Positions 6,665 through 16,023 of a stretch of DNA of 64,000 nucleotides are shown piece by piece. The position numbers were made by a program, and so were the translations under genes. The notes under the pieces were generated by a model. That model was not told the DNA's origin. It saw only the letters and a list, made by a program, of their open reading frames with translations, and did not search any database. How positions within the stretch are numbered: the stretch's first letter is position 1; every line of letters starts with the position of its first letter. Origin of the DNA: Flavobacterium aciduliphilum (lineage in GTDB: Bacteria > Bacteroidota > Bacteroidia > Flavobacteriales > Flavobacteriaceae); NCBI RefSeq assembly GCF_003268855.1, contig NZ_QLSZ01000001.1, positions 73,369 through 137,368 on the forward strand, given 5' to 3'.

Positions 6665-9007
6665 CTACCCAATGACCTGCAACTTAGCGAATTTCAACAA
6701 CAGCTTTTTGATACCGCCTACTTCAAAGCGTATTTCGGCTTTTTTGTCACTTCCCACGCCTTCGAGACTCATCACCTCTCCTTTACCGAAGCGTTCGTGC
6801 ATGACAATATTGCCCACGGTTAGTTTGCTGTCAAATAAATTGGAAGCCTCCTGACTCGGCGCTTTACTCGACATGGGTTTGAGTTTCCTAATGTTTACAG
6901 CAGAAATAGGTTCGTCGCCATATTTCTTAGGTGGTGTGCCTGCAATAGGTTTTGACAAACGTAATTTTGATTTGTCTACATCGCCAAAAATATCAATATC
7001 CATCATAGGTTTGTATTGATAGCGTTCGGGGCCTCCCACATTGATATATTCCAGATAAGAAGATTCAATTTCTTCTATAAATCGCGAAGGTTCGCTGTCG
7101 GTTAATTTTCCCCAACGATAGCGCGATTGTGCATAGGTAAGATACGCCTGATGTTCGGCTCTAGTGAGGGCAACATAAAACAGCCTTCGCTCCTCCTCTA
7201 GTTCGCTTCGTGTATTTAAACTCATCGCACTAGGAAATAAATCTTCTTCCATCCCTACAACAAAGACATAAGGAAATTCGAGCCCTTTGGCAAGGTGAAT
7301 TGTCATCAGTGCCACGCGGTCGTCATCGCCAGTATCATTGTCCAAATCGGTGGCCAGAGCTACATCTTCCAAAAATTCTGAAAGAGCCCCACGAGCGCCA
7401 TCGATTTCTTTCTGTCCTTCTATGAAGTCTTTGATTCCTCCCATCAATACTTCGATGTTCTCAATGCGAGCAATACCTTCGGGAGTGCCATCTTTTTTCA
7501 ATTCTTGAATCAGCCCTGTCTTTTTAGCGACATGATCGGTAAGATAGTAGGCATCTTGGGTTTCATTGATTATTTGAAAACTTTTAATCATGGTCACAAA
7601 ATCTTGTAACTTTTGCTTGGTACCCGAATTTAATTTCAAATCTATTTTTTCAATATGTTCCATAACCTCAAAAATGGAACGCTTGTAATGATTGGCAGCA
7701 ATGGTCAACTTTTCAACGGTGGTTTCCCCTATTCCACGATGAGGATAATTGATAACGCGAATTAGGGCTTCTTCGTCTTTGGGGTTGATGACCAAACGCA
7801 AATAGCATAAAATATCTTTTATTTCTTTTCGTTGGTAAAACGATAGTCCTCCATATATACGATACGGAATGTCTCGCTTGCGCAAGGCATCTTCCATAGC
7901 ACGGGATTGTGCATTGGTGCGGTATAAAATAGCAAATTGATTGTTTCGCAGTTGGTTACGCATTTTTTGTTCGAAAATTTCACCTGCTACAAAACGCCCT
8001 TCTTCCCCATCGGTAATGCTGCGATGTACTTTTACTTTCGGACCAAAATCGTTGGCCGTCCATACCACTTTATCTAATTTGGTCTTATTTTTATCTATAA
8101 TCGAATTGGCCGCTTCCACAATATTCTTTGTAGAACGATAGTTCTGTTCCAATCGATAGGTTTTGACATGATCATAATCTTTTTGAAAATTCAAAATATT
8201 ATTGATGTTGGCTCCTCGAAAGGCATAGATACTTTGAGCATCGTCTCCCACCACGCAAATGTTTTGAAAACGATCTGATAGCGCTCTAACGATAAGATAC
8301 TGCGAATGATTGGTATCTTGATACTCGTCGACCATGATGTAGCGAAAGCGATCTTGATATTTGGCTAGAACATCAGGAAAACGATTGAGTAATTCATTGG
8401 TTTTTAGCAATAAATCGTCAAAATCCATAGCACCTGCTTTAAAACAACGGTCCACATAGTTGGCATAGACTTCTCCTAGACGAGGTTTCTTGGACATCGC
8501 ATCTTGTTCTTGTAATTCTGGATTGTTAAAATAGGCTTTAACAGTGATGAGCGAATTTTTATAAGACGATATTCTTCCCAATACTTGTTTGGGTTTGTAA
8601 ACCTCTTTATCGAGTTGCATTTCTTTGATAATCGCCGAAATTAAGCGCACCGAATCTTGCGTATCATAAATGGTAAAGTTGGACGGAAAACCCAATTTAT
8701 CGCTTTCACTGCGAAGAATGCGCGCAAAAACAGAATGAAAAGTTCCCATCCAAAGATTTTTGGCTTCATTAGAGCCTACAATATCGGCTATACGCTTTTT
8801 CATTTCTCGGGCAGCCTTATTCGTAAAGGTCAAAGCTAAAATATTGAACGCATCGACACCTTGACTCATCAAATAGGCAATACGCATGGTCAACACCCTT
8901 GTTTTTCCAGAACCTGCACCAGCAATAATAATCATAGGTCCGTCTTTTTGGAGAACGGGCAATTGCTGCGCTTCGTTAAGTTGGCTAATATATCGTTGCA
9001 TGTTCAT
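6665..9007 (-). CDS. UvrD/PcrA-type superfamily I DNA helicase
   Basis: A 780-residue ATP-dependent 3'-5' helicase of the UvrD/PcrA/Rep group, involved in repair, replication restart and clearing proteins from DNA. Motifs in order: Walker A GAGSGKT (about 30-36), LTFTNKAAREM (Ia), DEYQDTN (II), GDDAQSIYAFRGA (III), EQNYRST (IV), TIHLAKGLEFPYV (V) and VALTRAEH (VI). The C-terminal tail ends in a small domain with HERFGKGEVMSLEG, as in PcrA. ATG codons at residues 1 and 3 are both possible starts. A convincing promoter lies at 9022-9052. Confidence 0.95.
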   Translation of the reverse strand: MNMQRYISQLNEAQQLPVLQKDGPMIIIAGAGSGKTRVLTMRIAYLMSQGVDAFNILALTFTNKAAREMKKRIADIVGSNEAKNLWMGTFHSVFARILRSESDKLGFPSNFTIYDTQDSVRLISAIIKEMQLDKEVYKPKQVLGRISSYKNSLITVKAYFNNPELQEQDAMSKKPRLGEVYANYVDRCFKAGAMDFDDLLLKTNELLNRFPDVLAKYQDRFRYIMVDEYQDTNHSQYLIVRALSDRFQNICVVGDDAQSIYAFRGANINNILNFQKDYDHVKTYRLEQNYRSTKNIVEAANSIIDKNKTKLDKVVWTANDFGPKVKVHRSITDGEEGRFVAGEIFEQKMRNQLRNNQFAILYRTNAQSRAMEDALRKRDIPYRIYGGLSFYQRKEIKDILCYLRLVINPKDEEALIRVINYPHRGIGETTVEKLTIAANHYKRSIFEVMEHIEKIDLKLNSGTKQKLQDFVTMIKSFQIINETQDAYYLTDHVAKKTGLIQELKKDGTPEGIARIENIEVLMGGIKDFIEGQKEIDGARGALSEFLEDVALATDLDNDTGDDDRVALMTIHLAKGLEFPYVFVVGMEEDLFPSAMSLNTRSELEEERRLFYVALTRAEHQAYLTYAQSRYRWGKLTDSEPSRFIEEIESSYLEYINVGGPERYQYKPMMDIDIFGDVDKSKLRLSKPIAGTPPKKYGDEPISAVNIRKLKPMSSKAPSQEASNLFDSKLTVGNIVMHERFGKGEVMSLEGVGSDKKAEIRFEVGGIKKLLLKFAKLQVIG

Positions 9008-9021
9008 TTGAATCTAATCCA

Positions 9022-9052
9022 CAAAAATAGAACTCCTATTTTTGAAACACAA
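9022..9052 (-). promoter_or_regulatory. Promoter of the UvrD/PcrA helicase gene
   Basis: On the minus strand TTG (9050-9052), a 20-base spacer, then TATTTTTG (9022-9029), an exact fit to the Bacteroidota TTG-N17-23-TAnnTTTG promoter, 14 bases before the ATG at 9007. The -7 box is one arm of a perfect 9-base inverted repeat (CAAAAATAG at 9022-9030 and CTATTTTTG at 9036-9044). Confidence 0.65.
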
Positions 9053-9241
9053 TTTTTGACGTTTGTTTTTGTAAATTATTTTGAAAGTTCAAGAGTTTAA
9101 GGGTTTAAATTATAAGTTGACCGTTTAGCAAGTAGAAAATACGAAGTACAAAGTTTGAAGTTGATTTTTAAAATTAATTTTTGTGTGATGATTCCAAAAT
9201 TAAAAATCAAGCGCCCTCTATTTTATTTCTTCATAATGTAA

Positions 9242-9249
9242 TACTTTTG
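9242..9249 (+). promoter_or_regulatory. Candidate -7 box for the gene at 9281
   Basis: TACTTTTG, a full match to TAnnTTTG, 31 bases before the ATG. No TTTG is found at the -33 position, so this rests on the -7 box alone. Confidence 0.4.
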
Positions 9250-9280
9250 CAGGAAGAAAATCGTTTTAACTAAAAATAAC

Positions 9281-9805
9281 ATGAATACCGATAAATTATT
9301 TGAATTAGCTTTTTATACCCTACCAGCCGTAGTAACAGGATTGGTCGCTTTATATTCATTTAAAAACTTTTCAAAAAATGACGAGCATAGAAGACGTTTT
9401 ATGTTGATGCGTGAAAATCAAAAACAGACGCTTCCAATCAAATTACAAGCATACGAACGATTGGCTTTGTTGCTAGAACGCATCAATCCCTCCAAATTAT
9501 TACTCCGTGTACCGCCAGTTAACGACAATAAAAATGACTATCAGAATATTTTAATTCATCATATCGAACAAGAATTTGAACACAATCTAACCCAACAAAT
9601 CTATGTTTCAGACGAGAGTTGGACTTTGATTGTCACAGCGAAAAATTCGATTATTCAAAACATTCGTAAAACGTGTCTGAAAGCTGATATTGTCAATGCA
9701 GACAAACTTAGAGAAGAAATTATGACCCAATTATTTCAAACAGAATCGCCTACTCAAATTGCTTTAGATCACTTAAAATCAGAAATTAAAGAATTTTTAT
9801 CATAA
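9281..9805 (+). CDS. Conserved hypothetical membrane-anchored protein
   Basis: A 174-residue protein of unknown function. Residues about 8-27 (ELAFYTLPAVVTGLVALYSF) form one transmembrane helix near the N-terminus; the remainder is charged, mostly helical and cytosolic by the positive-inside rule (KNFSK, HRRRF). The soluble part contains LPIKLQAYERLALLLERINP, followed by a Leu/Ile-rich helical stretch. I recall similar single-helix proteins in other Flavobacteriaceae, without a known role. It lies 44 bp before the aminotransferase gene in the same direction and may share its transcript. Confidence 0.75.
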   Translation: MNTDKLFELAFYTLPAVVTGLVALYSFKNFSKNDEHRRRFMLMRENQKQTLPIKLQAYERLALLLERINPSKLLLRVPPVNDNKNDYQNILIHHIEQEFEHNLTQQIYVSDESWTLIVTAKNSIIQNIRKTCLKADIVNADKLREEIMTQLFQTESPTQIALDHLKSEIKEFLS

Positions 9806-9849
9806 GTATTAATTAAGGATAAAACCTAGTAGTAAATTGATATAATATT

Positions 9850-11037
9850 TTGAATCCCGATTTCCTAAAATATCAAGCTCAAACTTCCCCCTATCCTTTA
9901 GGAATGGAAGTATCACATGCCATTGGTAGTTACATTTACGATACTAATGGTAAAAAATATTTAGATTTTGTAGCGGGGGTTTCAGCATGCTCCTTGGGGC
10001 ATCAACACCCCAGAGTCAATCAAGCCATAAAAGACCAATTGGATAAATATTCACACGTAATGGTATATGGCGAATATTCGCAAAGTCCAGCCGTGCAGTA
10101 TTGCAAACTTTTGGTTTCTCATTTACCTAAAGAACTCAATAAGGTCTATTTAGTAAATTCGGGAACTGAGGCGTGTGAAGGTGCGCTAAAATTAGTTCGA
10201 AGAGTCACAGGTAGAAGTCAACTCATTTCTTGTCATCACGCCTATCATGGCAATACAATGGGTTCCATGAGTGTGATGGGATTTGAAGAACGCAAACAAA
10301 TTTTTAGGCCCTTAATCCCCGATGTGGATTTTATCACGTTCAATAACGAAGCTGATTTGGAGAAAATCACAACCAAAACAGCTGGAATTATCTTGGAGAG
10401 CATACAAGGAGGCGCAGGATTTATAGAGCCGAAAAATGATTTTCTCGCGAAGGTAAAAAAACGATGTGAAGAAGTGGGCGCACTGCTTATTATAGATGAA
10501 ATCCAACCCGGATTTGGACGCACAGGAAAACTTTTTGGATTTGAAAATTATAATGTGGTTCCCGATGTAGTCATTATTGGAAAAGGAATGGCTGGAGGCA
10601 TGCCTGTGGGCGGATTCATTGCACATGAAAAATATATGGATTTGTTGAGTCATGATCCAAAATTAGGGCATATTACTACTTTTGGAGGACATCCTGTAAT
10701 AGCCGCAGCTTGTTTGGCAACCTTACAAGAAGTATTGGAACAAGACTATGCCAAACAATCCCTAGAAAAAGAACAATTGTTTAGATCGCTTTTAGTACAT
10801 CCCTTGATTGAAGAAGTGAGAGGCAAAGGATTGATGTTGGCTGCTATGACTGCCGATGCTGAAATAACTAATCAAGTTATTTTACGATGCCAAGATAGAG
10901 GTTTGATTTTATTTTGGTTGTTGTTTGAAGGAAAAGCCATACGCATCACTCCGCCTTTAACAATTTCTGAAGACGAAATTAAAGAAGGCTGTAAGATTTT
11001 GCTAGAAGTTATGGATGAAATTCACCAATCCACATAA
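9850..11037 (+). CDS. Class III PLP-dependent aminotransferase
   Basis: A 395-residue enzyme of the acetylornithine/ornithine/4-aminobutyrate aminotransferase group. Key features: YLDFVAGVSACSLGHQHP near the N-terminus, VNSGTEACEGALKL (PLP phosphate binding), the CHHAYHGNT segment, IIDEIQPGFGRTG (Asp contacting PLP) and IIGKGMAGGMPVGGFI, with the Schiff-base lysine at about residue 243. The substrate cannot be fixed; it is not beside arginine genes. An in-frame TGA at 9838-9840 and the lack of an ATG before conserved sequence make the TTG at 9850 the likely start. Confidence 0.9.
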   Translation: MNPDFLKYQAQTSPYPLGMEVSHAIGSYIYDTNGKKYLDFVAGVSACSLGHQHPRVNQAIKDQLDKYSHVMVYGEYSQSPAVQYCKLLVSHLPKELNKVYLVNSGTEACEGALKLVRRVTGRSQLISCHHAYHGNTMGSMSVMGFEERKQIFRPLIPDVDFITFNNEADLEKITTKTAGIILESIQGGAGFIEPKNDFLAKVKKRCEEVGALLIIDEIQPGFGRTGKLFGFENYNVVPDVVIIGKGMAGGMPVGGFIAHEKYMDLLSHDPKLGHITTFGGHPVIAAACLATLQEVLEQDYAKQSLEKEQLFRSLLVHPLIEEVRGKGLMLAAMTADAEITNQVILRCQDRGLILFWLLFEGKAIRITPPLTISEDEIKEGCKILLEVMDEIHQST

Positions 11038-11141
11038 GACATCTCTTTGAAAATCAGCTTTATTACTAAAATAACTTGTTAATTAAATTGTTCAAAACAA
11101 AACGCTTTTTTACCTAACGCAAAAAAATAGTTTACTACCTT

Positions 11142-11149
11142 TATTTTTG
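11142..11149 (+). promoter_or_regulatory. Candidate -7 box for the TPR-tonB-aroE operon
   Basis: TATTTTTG, a full match to TAnnTTTG, 16 bases before the ATG at 11166. The -33 element is not clear. Confidence 0.4.
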
Positions 11150-11165
11150 AAAAAATAAGACTACA

Positions 11166-12560
11166 ATGCACTTAGATCACGAAGAAGACGACTACAATTT
11201 ATCTTTATCTAGATTTGAATCTATGTTAAAAACTAATAAAGTTTTTTTCTTTGATTCTGAGGAATTTGAAGAAATCATCCTTCACTATCTTGATACAGGA
11301 AGAACAAGTTTGGCAAAAAAAGCTTTGAAACTTGGTTTGGAACAACATCCAAAATCAACAGGATTGAAATTAGTTCAAGTGGAGTTATTGATTTACGAGG
11401 ACAAACTAGAGGTCGCAGAAAAAATGCTCAATGAACTCTATGCCTTGGAACCACATAATGAAGAAATTTACATCCAAAAAGCGAACATCTATTCCAAACG
11501 TGACAATCATGAAAAAGCGGTTGCGCTTTTGGAAGAAGCTTTAAAATACACAGAAGATTATGCCGATGTGTACAACTTAATTGGTATGGAGTATCTTTTT
11601 ATGGATAATCTAGAATTGGCCAAAGCTAATTTTATCAAGTGCCTTGATGAAGATCTTGAAGATCAATCAGCTCTTTACAATGTTATTTATTGCTTCGAAT
11701 TCTTAGACCAATATGATGAGGCAATTGCTTTTTTAAAAAAATATATAGACCGTAATCCCTACAGTGAAATTGCCTGGCATCAAAAAGGGCGCTTGTATTA
11801 TTCTATTAAGGCGTATGAAAGTGCCGTAAGAGCTTTTGAATATGCAACCTACATTGATGAAACTTTTTTGGGTGCTTTTATGGAAAAAGGGAAAGCGCTA
11901 GAACGTCTAGAACGTTATGAAGAAGCTATTGAAAGCTACCAAAGAACCATCGAATTGGAGGATCCTACTTCCTATGCGTTGCTACGAATTGGAAAGTGTT
12001 TTGAAAAAATAGGAAATACCACTGAGGCACTTACGTATTATAATCAAACGGTACATGAAGACCCTCTATTAGACAAAGGATGGATTGCCATCACAGATTA
12101 TTATGTTAGATTAAAAAATTTCCGAAAAGCATTATATTTTGTCAATAAAGCCTTGGCTATAGACGATCAAAACCAGGCGTATTGGAAACGTTTTGCAACT
12201 ATTAATAAAGCTTTACAAATGCATGAAGAAGCCGAATATGGTTACAGAAAAGCCATTGAATGTGGTAATTTTGAATTGGACACTTGGCTGTTTTGGGCAG
12301 ATAGCTTGCTCCTTTTGGGTGAAATAGAAAGTGCTTTTATAGCGTTAGAGCAAGCACAAGAACATTATCCAAAATCTTATGAAATATCCTATCGACTAGC
12401 TGGGTTGCATTTTCAAAATCAAGAAGATGAAAAAGGGTTTTCCAACCTAAAAAATGGATTGAGCTTAAGTTTTAAAAACCATAAAATACTAAAAGAACTA
12501 TTTCCTACGTGTTGGAACAATTCTTCTATTCAAGACTATATTAAAAACTTTAAAAAATAA
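11166..12560 (+). CDS. Tetratricopeptide-repeat protein
   Basis: A 464-residue protein made almost wholly of TPR helices from about residue 30 to 430. Repeats such as EEIYIQKANIYSKRDNHEKA, ADVYNLIGMEYLFMDNLELA, SEIAWHQKGRLYYSIKAYES and TSYALLRIGKCFEKIGNTTE show the W/L-G-Y-A-F pattern of the motif. There is no signal peptide, so it is expected to be a cytoplasmic scaffold. The N-terminus is strongly acidic (HEEDDYN). Its stop codon shares one base with the start of the TonB-C gene (TAATG at 12558-12562), so the two are translationally coupled. Partner proteins cannot be predicted. Confidence 0.85.
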   Translation: MHLDHEEDDYNLSLSRFESMLKTNKVFFFDSEEFEEIILHYLDTGRTSLAKKALKLGLEQHPKSTGLKLVQVELLIYEDKLEVAEKMLNELYALEPHNEEIYIQKANIYSKRDNHEKAVALLEEALKYTEDYADVYNLIGMEYLFMDNLELAKANFIKCLDEDLEDQSALYNVIYCFEFLDQYDEAIAFLKKYIDRNPYSEIAWHQKGRLYYSIKAYESAVRAFEYATYIDETFLGAFMEKGKALERLERYEEAIESYQRTIELEDPTSYALLRIGKCFEKIGNTTEALTYYNQTVHEDPLLDKGWIAITDYYVRLKNFRKALYFVNKALAIDDQNQAYWKRFATINKALQMHEEAEYGYRKAIECGNFELDTWLFWADSLLLLGEIESAFIALEQAQEHYPKSYEISYRLAGLHFQNQEDEKGFSNLKNGLSLSFKNHKILKELFPTCWNNSSIQDYIKNFKK

Positions 12561-13066
12561 TGAAGACGTGCTGCCTATTCATGCTTCTTAGTATGGGAAT
12601 TTGTTTTGGACAAGCAAAAAAAACAAATCAATCCAAAAAAGAAAACTCTAAAAGTGAAAAAGTTGTAGTTGAAGAGCGCAATCCAAATACCCTAACTGAC
12701 AGTCAAGATGCTCCTGTGTTTGATGAAGGTCCTGATAACACGACCCCATTGAATGCCTCTAGTGCTGAAGTAAAACCTACTTTTCCTGGTGGCGAAAAGA
12801 ATTTTTACATGTATTTTTCTAAAAATTTTCATTATCCTGAAGACATGATTGACACGAACCTAAAAGGTCAAATTATAGCTTCATTTATTGTTGAAAAGGA
12901 TGGCTCCATTACTGATATTAAAATTGTTCGCGGACTACATGTGAGTACAGATAAAGAAGTTTTAAGAGTTTTAAAAATGATGCCTAAATGGTTACCCGCC
13001 GAGCAAAATGGCAAAAAAGTGAGATGTTCATTCATGGTTCCTATTTCAGTTTATGCCTCCAACTAA
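12560..13066 (+). CDS. Periplasmic protein with TonB C-terminal domain
   Basis: A 168-residue protein with a signal peptide (MKTCCLFMLLSMGICFGQ), a polar linker of about 55 residues rich in Lys/Glu/Asn, then a TonB C-terminal domain from about residue 75 (PTFPGGEKNFYMYFS, YPEDM, GQIIASFIVEKDGSITDIKI, PKWLPAEQNGKKV). It lacks the membrane anchor and proline-rich spacer of a classical TonB, so it probably does not transduce energy itself; such orphan domains are common in Bacteroidota. Coupled to the TPR gene upstream by a one-base overlap, and it overlaps aroE by 14 bases. Confidence 0.82.
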   Translation: MKTCCLFMLLSMGICFGQAKKTNQSKKENSKSEKVVVEERNPNTLTDSQDAPVFDEGPDNTTPLNASSAEVKPTFPGGEKNFYMYFSKNFHYPEDMIDTNLKGQIIASFIVEKDGSITDIKIVRGLHVSTDKEVLRVLKMMPKWLPAEQNGKKVRCSFMVPISVYASN

Positions 13067-13796
13067 TAGTAAATACGGATTATTAGGAAAAAATATTTCG
13101 TATTCCTTTTCTAAAAAATATTTTACTGAAAAATTTTCAACATTACATCTAAATTGTACTTATGAAAATTTTGATATACCTTCTTTAGAGGATTTTAAAA
13201 CTTTGTTACAAAACAATCCCGACCTCAAAGGACTTAATGTAACCATACCTTATAAAGAAGCTATACTTCCTTATTTGGATGCTCTTTCAAAAAAAGCTTC
13301 TAAAATTGGTGCCGTCAACGTGATTAGAATCACCAAAAAAGGGAAGTTAAAAGGATACAACTCGGATTGGTATGGCTTAAAAAAATCATTGTTTCCCTTA
13401 TTAGAAAATCATCATAAAAAAGCGCTTTTATTAGGTACAGGCGGGGCTGCCAAAGCTGTTGCTTTTGCACTAGAACAACTACAAATACCCTATCGTTATG
13501 TTTCGAGAACTAGACAAAACGAAGGATTTGTTTATGACGAATTGAACCAAGCACTATTGGAAGAGTATCAAATCATCATCAACTGCACCCCTCTGGGTAC
13601 CAGTCCAAATACGGATGCTTGCCCACCCATTCCCTACCAACACCTTACAAAACAACACATCGCTTTTGATTTGATATACAATCCTGAAGAAACCACTTTT
13701 TTAAGTCGTGCAAAAGCTATGGGAGCACAAACCCAAAACGGATATCAAATGTTGGTCTTTCAAGCTGAAAAAGCATGGAAAATATGGAACAAGTAA
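13053..13796 (+). CDS. aroE: Shikimate dehydrogenase
   Basis: A 247-residue NADPH-dependent enzyme that reduces 3-dehydroshikimate to shikimate in aromatic amino acid synthesis. GLLGKNISYSFSKK (about 9-22) binds substrate, NVTIPYKEA carries the catalytic Lys68, GYNSDWYG carries Asp105, and LLLGTGGAAKA is the Rossmann glycine loop. INCTPLGTSP and GYQMLVFQA complete the family pattern. It is somewhat short compared with E. coli AroE (272). It overlaps the preceding TonB-C gene by 14 bases and ends the three-gene operon; no terminator is seen. aroC is elsewhere in the window (30003-31067). Confidence 0.95.
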   Translation: MPPTNSKYGLLGKNISYSFSKKYFTEKFSTLHLNCTYENFDIPSLEDFKTLLQNNPDLKGLNVTIPYKEAILPYLDALSKKASKIGAVNVIRITKKGKLKGYNSDWYGLKKSLFPLLENHHKKALLLGTGGAAKAVAFALEQLQIPYRYVSRTRQNEGFVYDELNQALLEEYQIIINCTPLGTSPNTDACPPIPYQHLTKQHIAFDLIYNPEETTFLSRAKAMGAQTQNGYQMLVFQAEKAWKIWNK

Positions 13797-13856
13797 TTGA
13801 TAATTAAATCCATACGCTTTTCTTTTAACATAATACATTAGAGAAACCCTTGTTTC

Positions 13857-13888
13857 TTTGGTTATTTATAGATTCTTTAGTATCTTTC
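13857..13888 (+). promoter_or_regulatory. Promoter of the DUF349 gene
   Basis: TTTG (13857-13860), a 20-base spacer, then TATCTTTC (13881-13888), one mismatch from TAnnTTTG; the ATG is at 13925, leaving a leader of about 30 bases. Confidence 0.5.
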
Positions 13889-13924
13889 GCCTCAAATTTT
13901 GTATAACCTTACACATTTAAACAA

Positions 13925-15922
13925 ATGTCTGAAGAAATGAATGATAACCTACCTGTCAACGAAAACTTGGTAGACGGAAACGCAAACAACGAATCACAAA
14001 ACGTGATAGAAACTGAAAATCAACCTATTGAAATCATTGAATCTTCAACAGAAGAAACGGTTGAAGTTTCACAACCCGAAGATGCCACAGAAGTATCAGA
14101 AAATGATGCTGTAATTGATGCCATTACCAATTTAAATGCCGAAGAAAGTGAAGACGAAAGTTTGAAAGAGCGCTATGATATGCCTCTTCAAGATTTTGAA
14201 GCTTTACCAATGGAAAAATTGGTAGATACTTTGGAAGAACTTGTGGCTCACGAAAACTTCATGTCGGTTAGAGAGCATGTTGAAGAAGTAAAAAAAGCTT
14301 TTTTATCTAAATTTTATCATTTAAAAGACGAGAAAAAAGACGAATTTTTCGCTGAAAATCCGGAAACAACTGAGGAATTTCAATTTCATTTCCCTTTAAA
14401 AACTAAATTTGATACTTTATACAATCAATACAGAGATAAAAAAGCAGCTCATTTCAAGTCGATTGAAAATAACCTGAAAGCCAATTTAGAAAAGCGAATG
14501 GCTATTGTTGAGGAATTAAAAAATTTGGTTCACAACCCAGGTACTAATATCGCAAATGTATTGAAACAGCTTAATGACATTCGTGATCGTTGGAAAAATG
14601 CGGGTCCCATTCCGAAAGATAAATACAATCATGTTTGGAATAATTATCATTTCCATATTGAAAATTTTTATGATTTCCTTCATTTAGACAGAGAAGCTAG
14701 AGATATAGAATTTAAAAATAATTTAGAACACAAGCAACGTATTATAGCTCGTGTGACCGAGTTATTGGAAGAAAACGACATTAACAAAGCGTTCCGTGAA
14801 TTGCAAGATTTGCATAAAATATGGAAAGAAGATATTGGTCCTGTTTCAAAAGAACATCGTGAAGCTCTTTGGAATGAGTTTAGCGATCTTACCAAAAAAA
14901 TGCATGACAAGAGAGAAGCTTTCTACGAAAGTTTTAGAATGAGGGAGACCCACAATCTTGAGAAGAAAAACGCCATCATTGCCCAACTAGAAGGCTTAGC
15001 CCAAGAAAAAGTAGACTCGCACCAAGCTTGGTTAGGACAAATTGAAAAAGTAGAAGCGCTTCGAAACGAGTTTTTTTCAATAGGTAAGGTGCCTAGTGAT
15101 GTTAATGAAGCTACATGGACTTCTTTTAAAACGGCTGTTAGAAATTTCAACGTATTGAAGAATTCGTTCTACAAAGAAATCAAAAAGGACCAAAACGAAA
15201 ATCTAGCCAAAAAACAAGCTTTGATTGCTCAAGCTAATGAATTAAAAGATTCTGAAGATTTTGCAGCAACTACACCTATAATGAAACAAATTCAAGAGGA
15301 TTGGAAGTTAATTGGACACGTTCCTAGAAAATTTTCAGACGACCTTTGGAAAGAATTTAGAGCCGCATGCAATCACTATTTTGAGCGATTAAAAGACAGT
15401 AGAAAAGAAGAAAATGCAGAAGAATTAGCTGCTTTTGAAAAGAAAAAAGAATACTTAGAAAGCATGAAAAGTTTTGAATTGGTAGGCAATCACAAAACTG
15501 ATTTAGATGCTATCAAAGCACATATTGAAGCATGGAAAAGCATTGGAAAAGTTCCCTTCAATAGAAGACATATTGAAGGTAAATTCAATAAAATATTGGA
15601 TGCTTTATTCGAAAAGTTGAGCTCTAGTAAAAAAGAAAGTGAGCAAATGCGTTTTGCAAATAAGTTGGATGCTTTAGCAAGTGCTGATGATTCTCGAAAA
15701 CTTGATAATGAAAAAGTATTCATTATTCGTAAAATTGAGGAGGTTCAAAATGAAATTTTCCAACTAGAGAACAACATTCAATTTTTCCAAAATACCAAAA
15801 ATGCTAAAAAAGAAAATGCTATTGTGGTAGAGGTACGAAAAACAATTCAGAAACATAAAGAAGAATTGCAGTCTTGGAAAGATAAGTTGAAACAAATAAA
15901 CGAACTTAATAAACAAGCATAA
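13925..15922 (+). CDS. DUF349 repeat protein
   Basis: A 665-residue soluble protein. The first 85 residues are highly acidic and low in complexity (many Glu, Asn, Val). From about residue 170 there are five DUF349-type helical repeats of about 70 residues, each with a W-x-x-x-G-P/V-x-P core: RWKNAGPIPKDKYNHVW, IWKEDIGPVSKEHREALW, FFSIGKVPSDVNEATW, DWKLIGHVPRKFSDDLW and AWKSIGKVPFNRRHIEGKF. The C-terminus is a coiled coil (about 600-660). The biochemical role of DUF349 is not established. It is monocistronic, with its own promoter and a terminator at 15929. Confidence 0.9.
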   Translation: MSEEMNDNLPVNENLVDGNANNESQNVIETENQPIEIIESSTEETVEVSQPEDATEVSENDAVIDAITNLNAEESEDESLKERYDMPLQDFEALPMEKLVDTLEELVAHENFMSVREHVEEVKKAFLSKFYHLKDEKKDEFFAENPETTEEFQFHFPLKTKFDTLYNQYRDKKAAHFKSIENNLKANLEKRMAIVEELKNLVHNPGTNIANVLKQLNDIRDRWKNAGPIPKDKYNHVWNNYHFHIENFYDFLHLDREARDIEFKNNLEHKQRIIARVTELLEENDINKAFRELQDLHKIWKEDIGPVSKEHREALWNEFSDLTKKMHDKREAFYESFRMRETHNLEKKNAIIAQLEGLAQEKVDSHQAWLGQIEKVEALRNEFFSIGKVPSDVNEATWTSFKTAVRNFNVLKNSFYKEIKKDQNENLAKKQALIAQANELKDSEDFAATTPIMKQIQEDWKLIGHVPRKFSDDLWKEFRAACNHYFERLKDSRKEENAEELAAFEKKKEYLESMKSFELVGNHKTDLDAIKAHIEAWKSIGKVPFNRRHIEGKFNKILDALFEKLSSSKKESEQMRFANKLDALASADDSRKLDNEKVFIIRKIEEVQNEIFQLENNIQFFQNTKNAKKENAIVVEVRKTIQKHKEELQSWKDKLKQINELNKQA

Positions 15923-15928
15923 CTTGAA

Positions 15929-15958
15929 AAGCTCACGTAAATGTGGGCTTTTTTGTTT
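15929..15958 (+). terminator. Rho-independent terminator after the DUF349 gene
   Basis: Arms AAGCTCAC (15929-15936) and GTGGGCTT (15943-15950) with one G-U pair, a six-base loop, then TTTTGTTTT. It starts seven bases after the stop codon. Confidence 0.85.
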
Positions 15959-15995
15959 TATGATAATTATCATTTTTTATTTTTTTTATAGTAAA

Positions 15996-16003
15996 TAATT
16001 TTG
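15996..16003 (+). promoter_or_regulatory. Candidate -7 box for hemN
   Basis: TAATTTTG, a full match to TAnnTTTG, 20 bases before the ATG at 16024. No TTG is visible at the -33 position. Confidence 0.4.
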
Positions 16004-16023
16004 GTACTTAATATTTCTATGTC

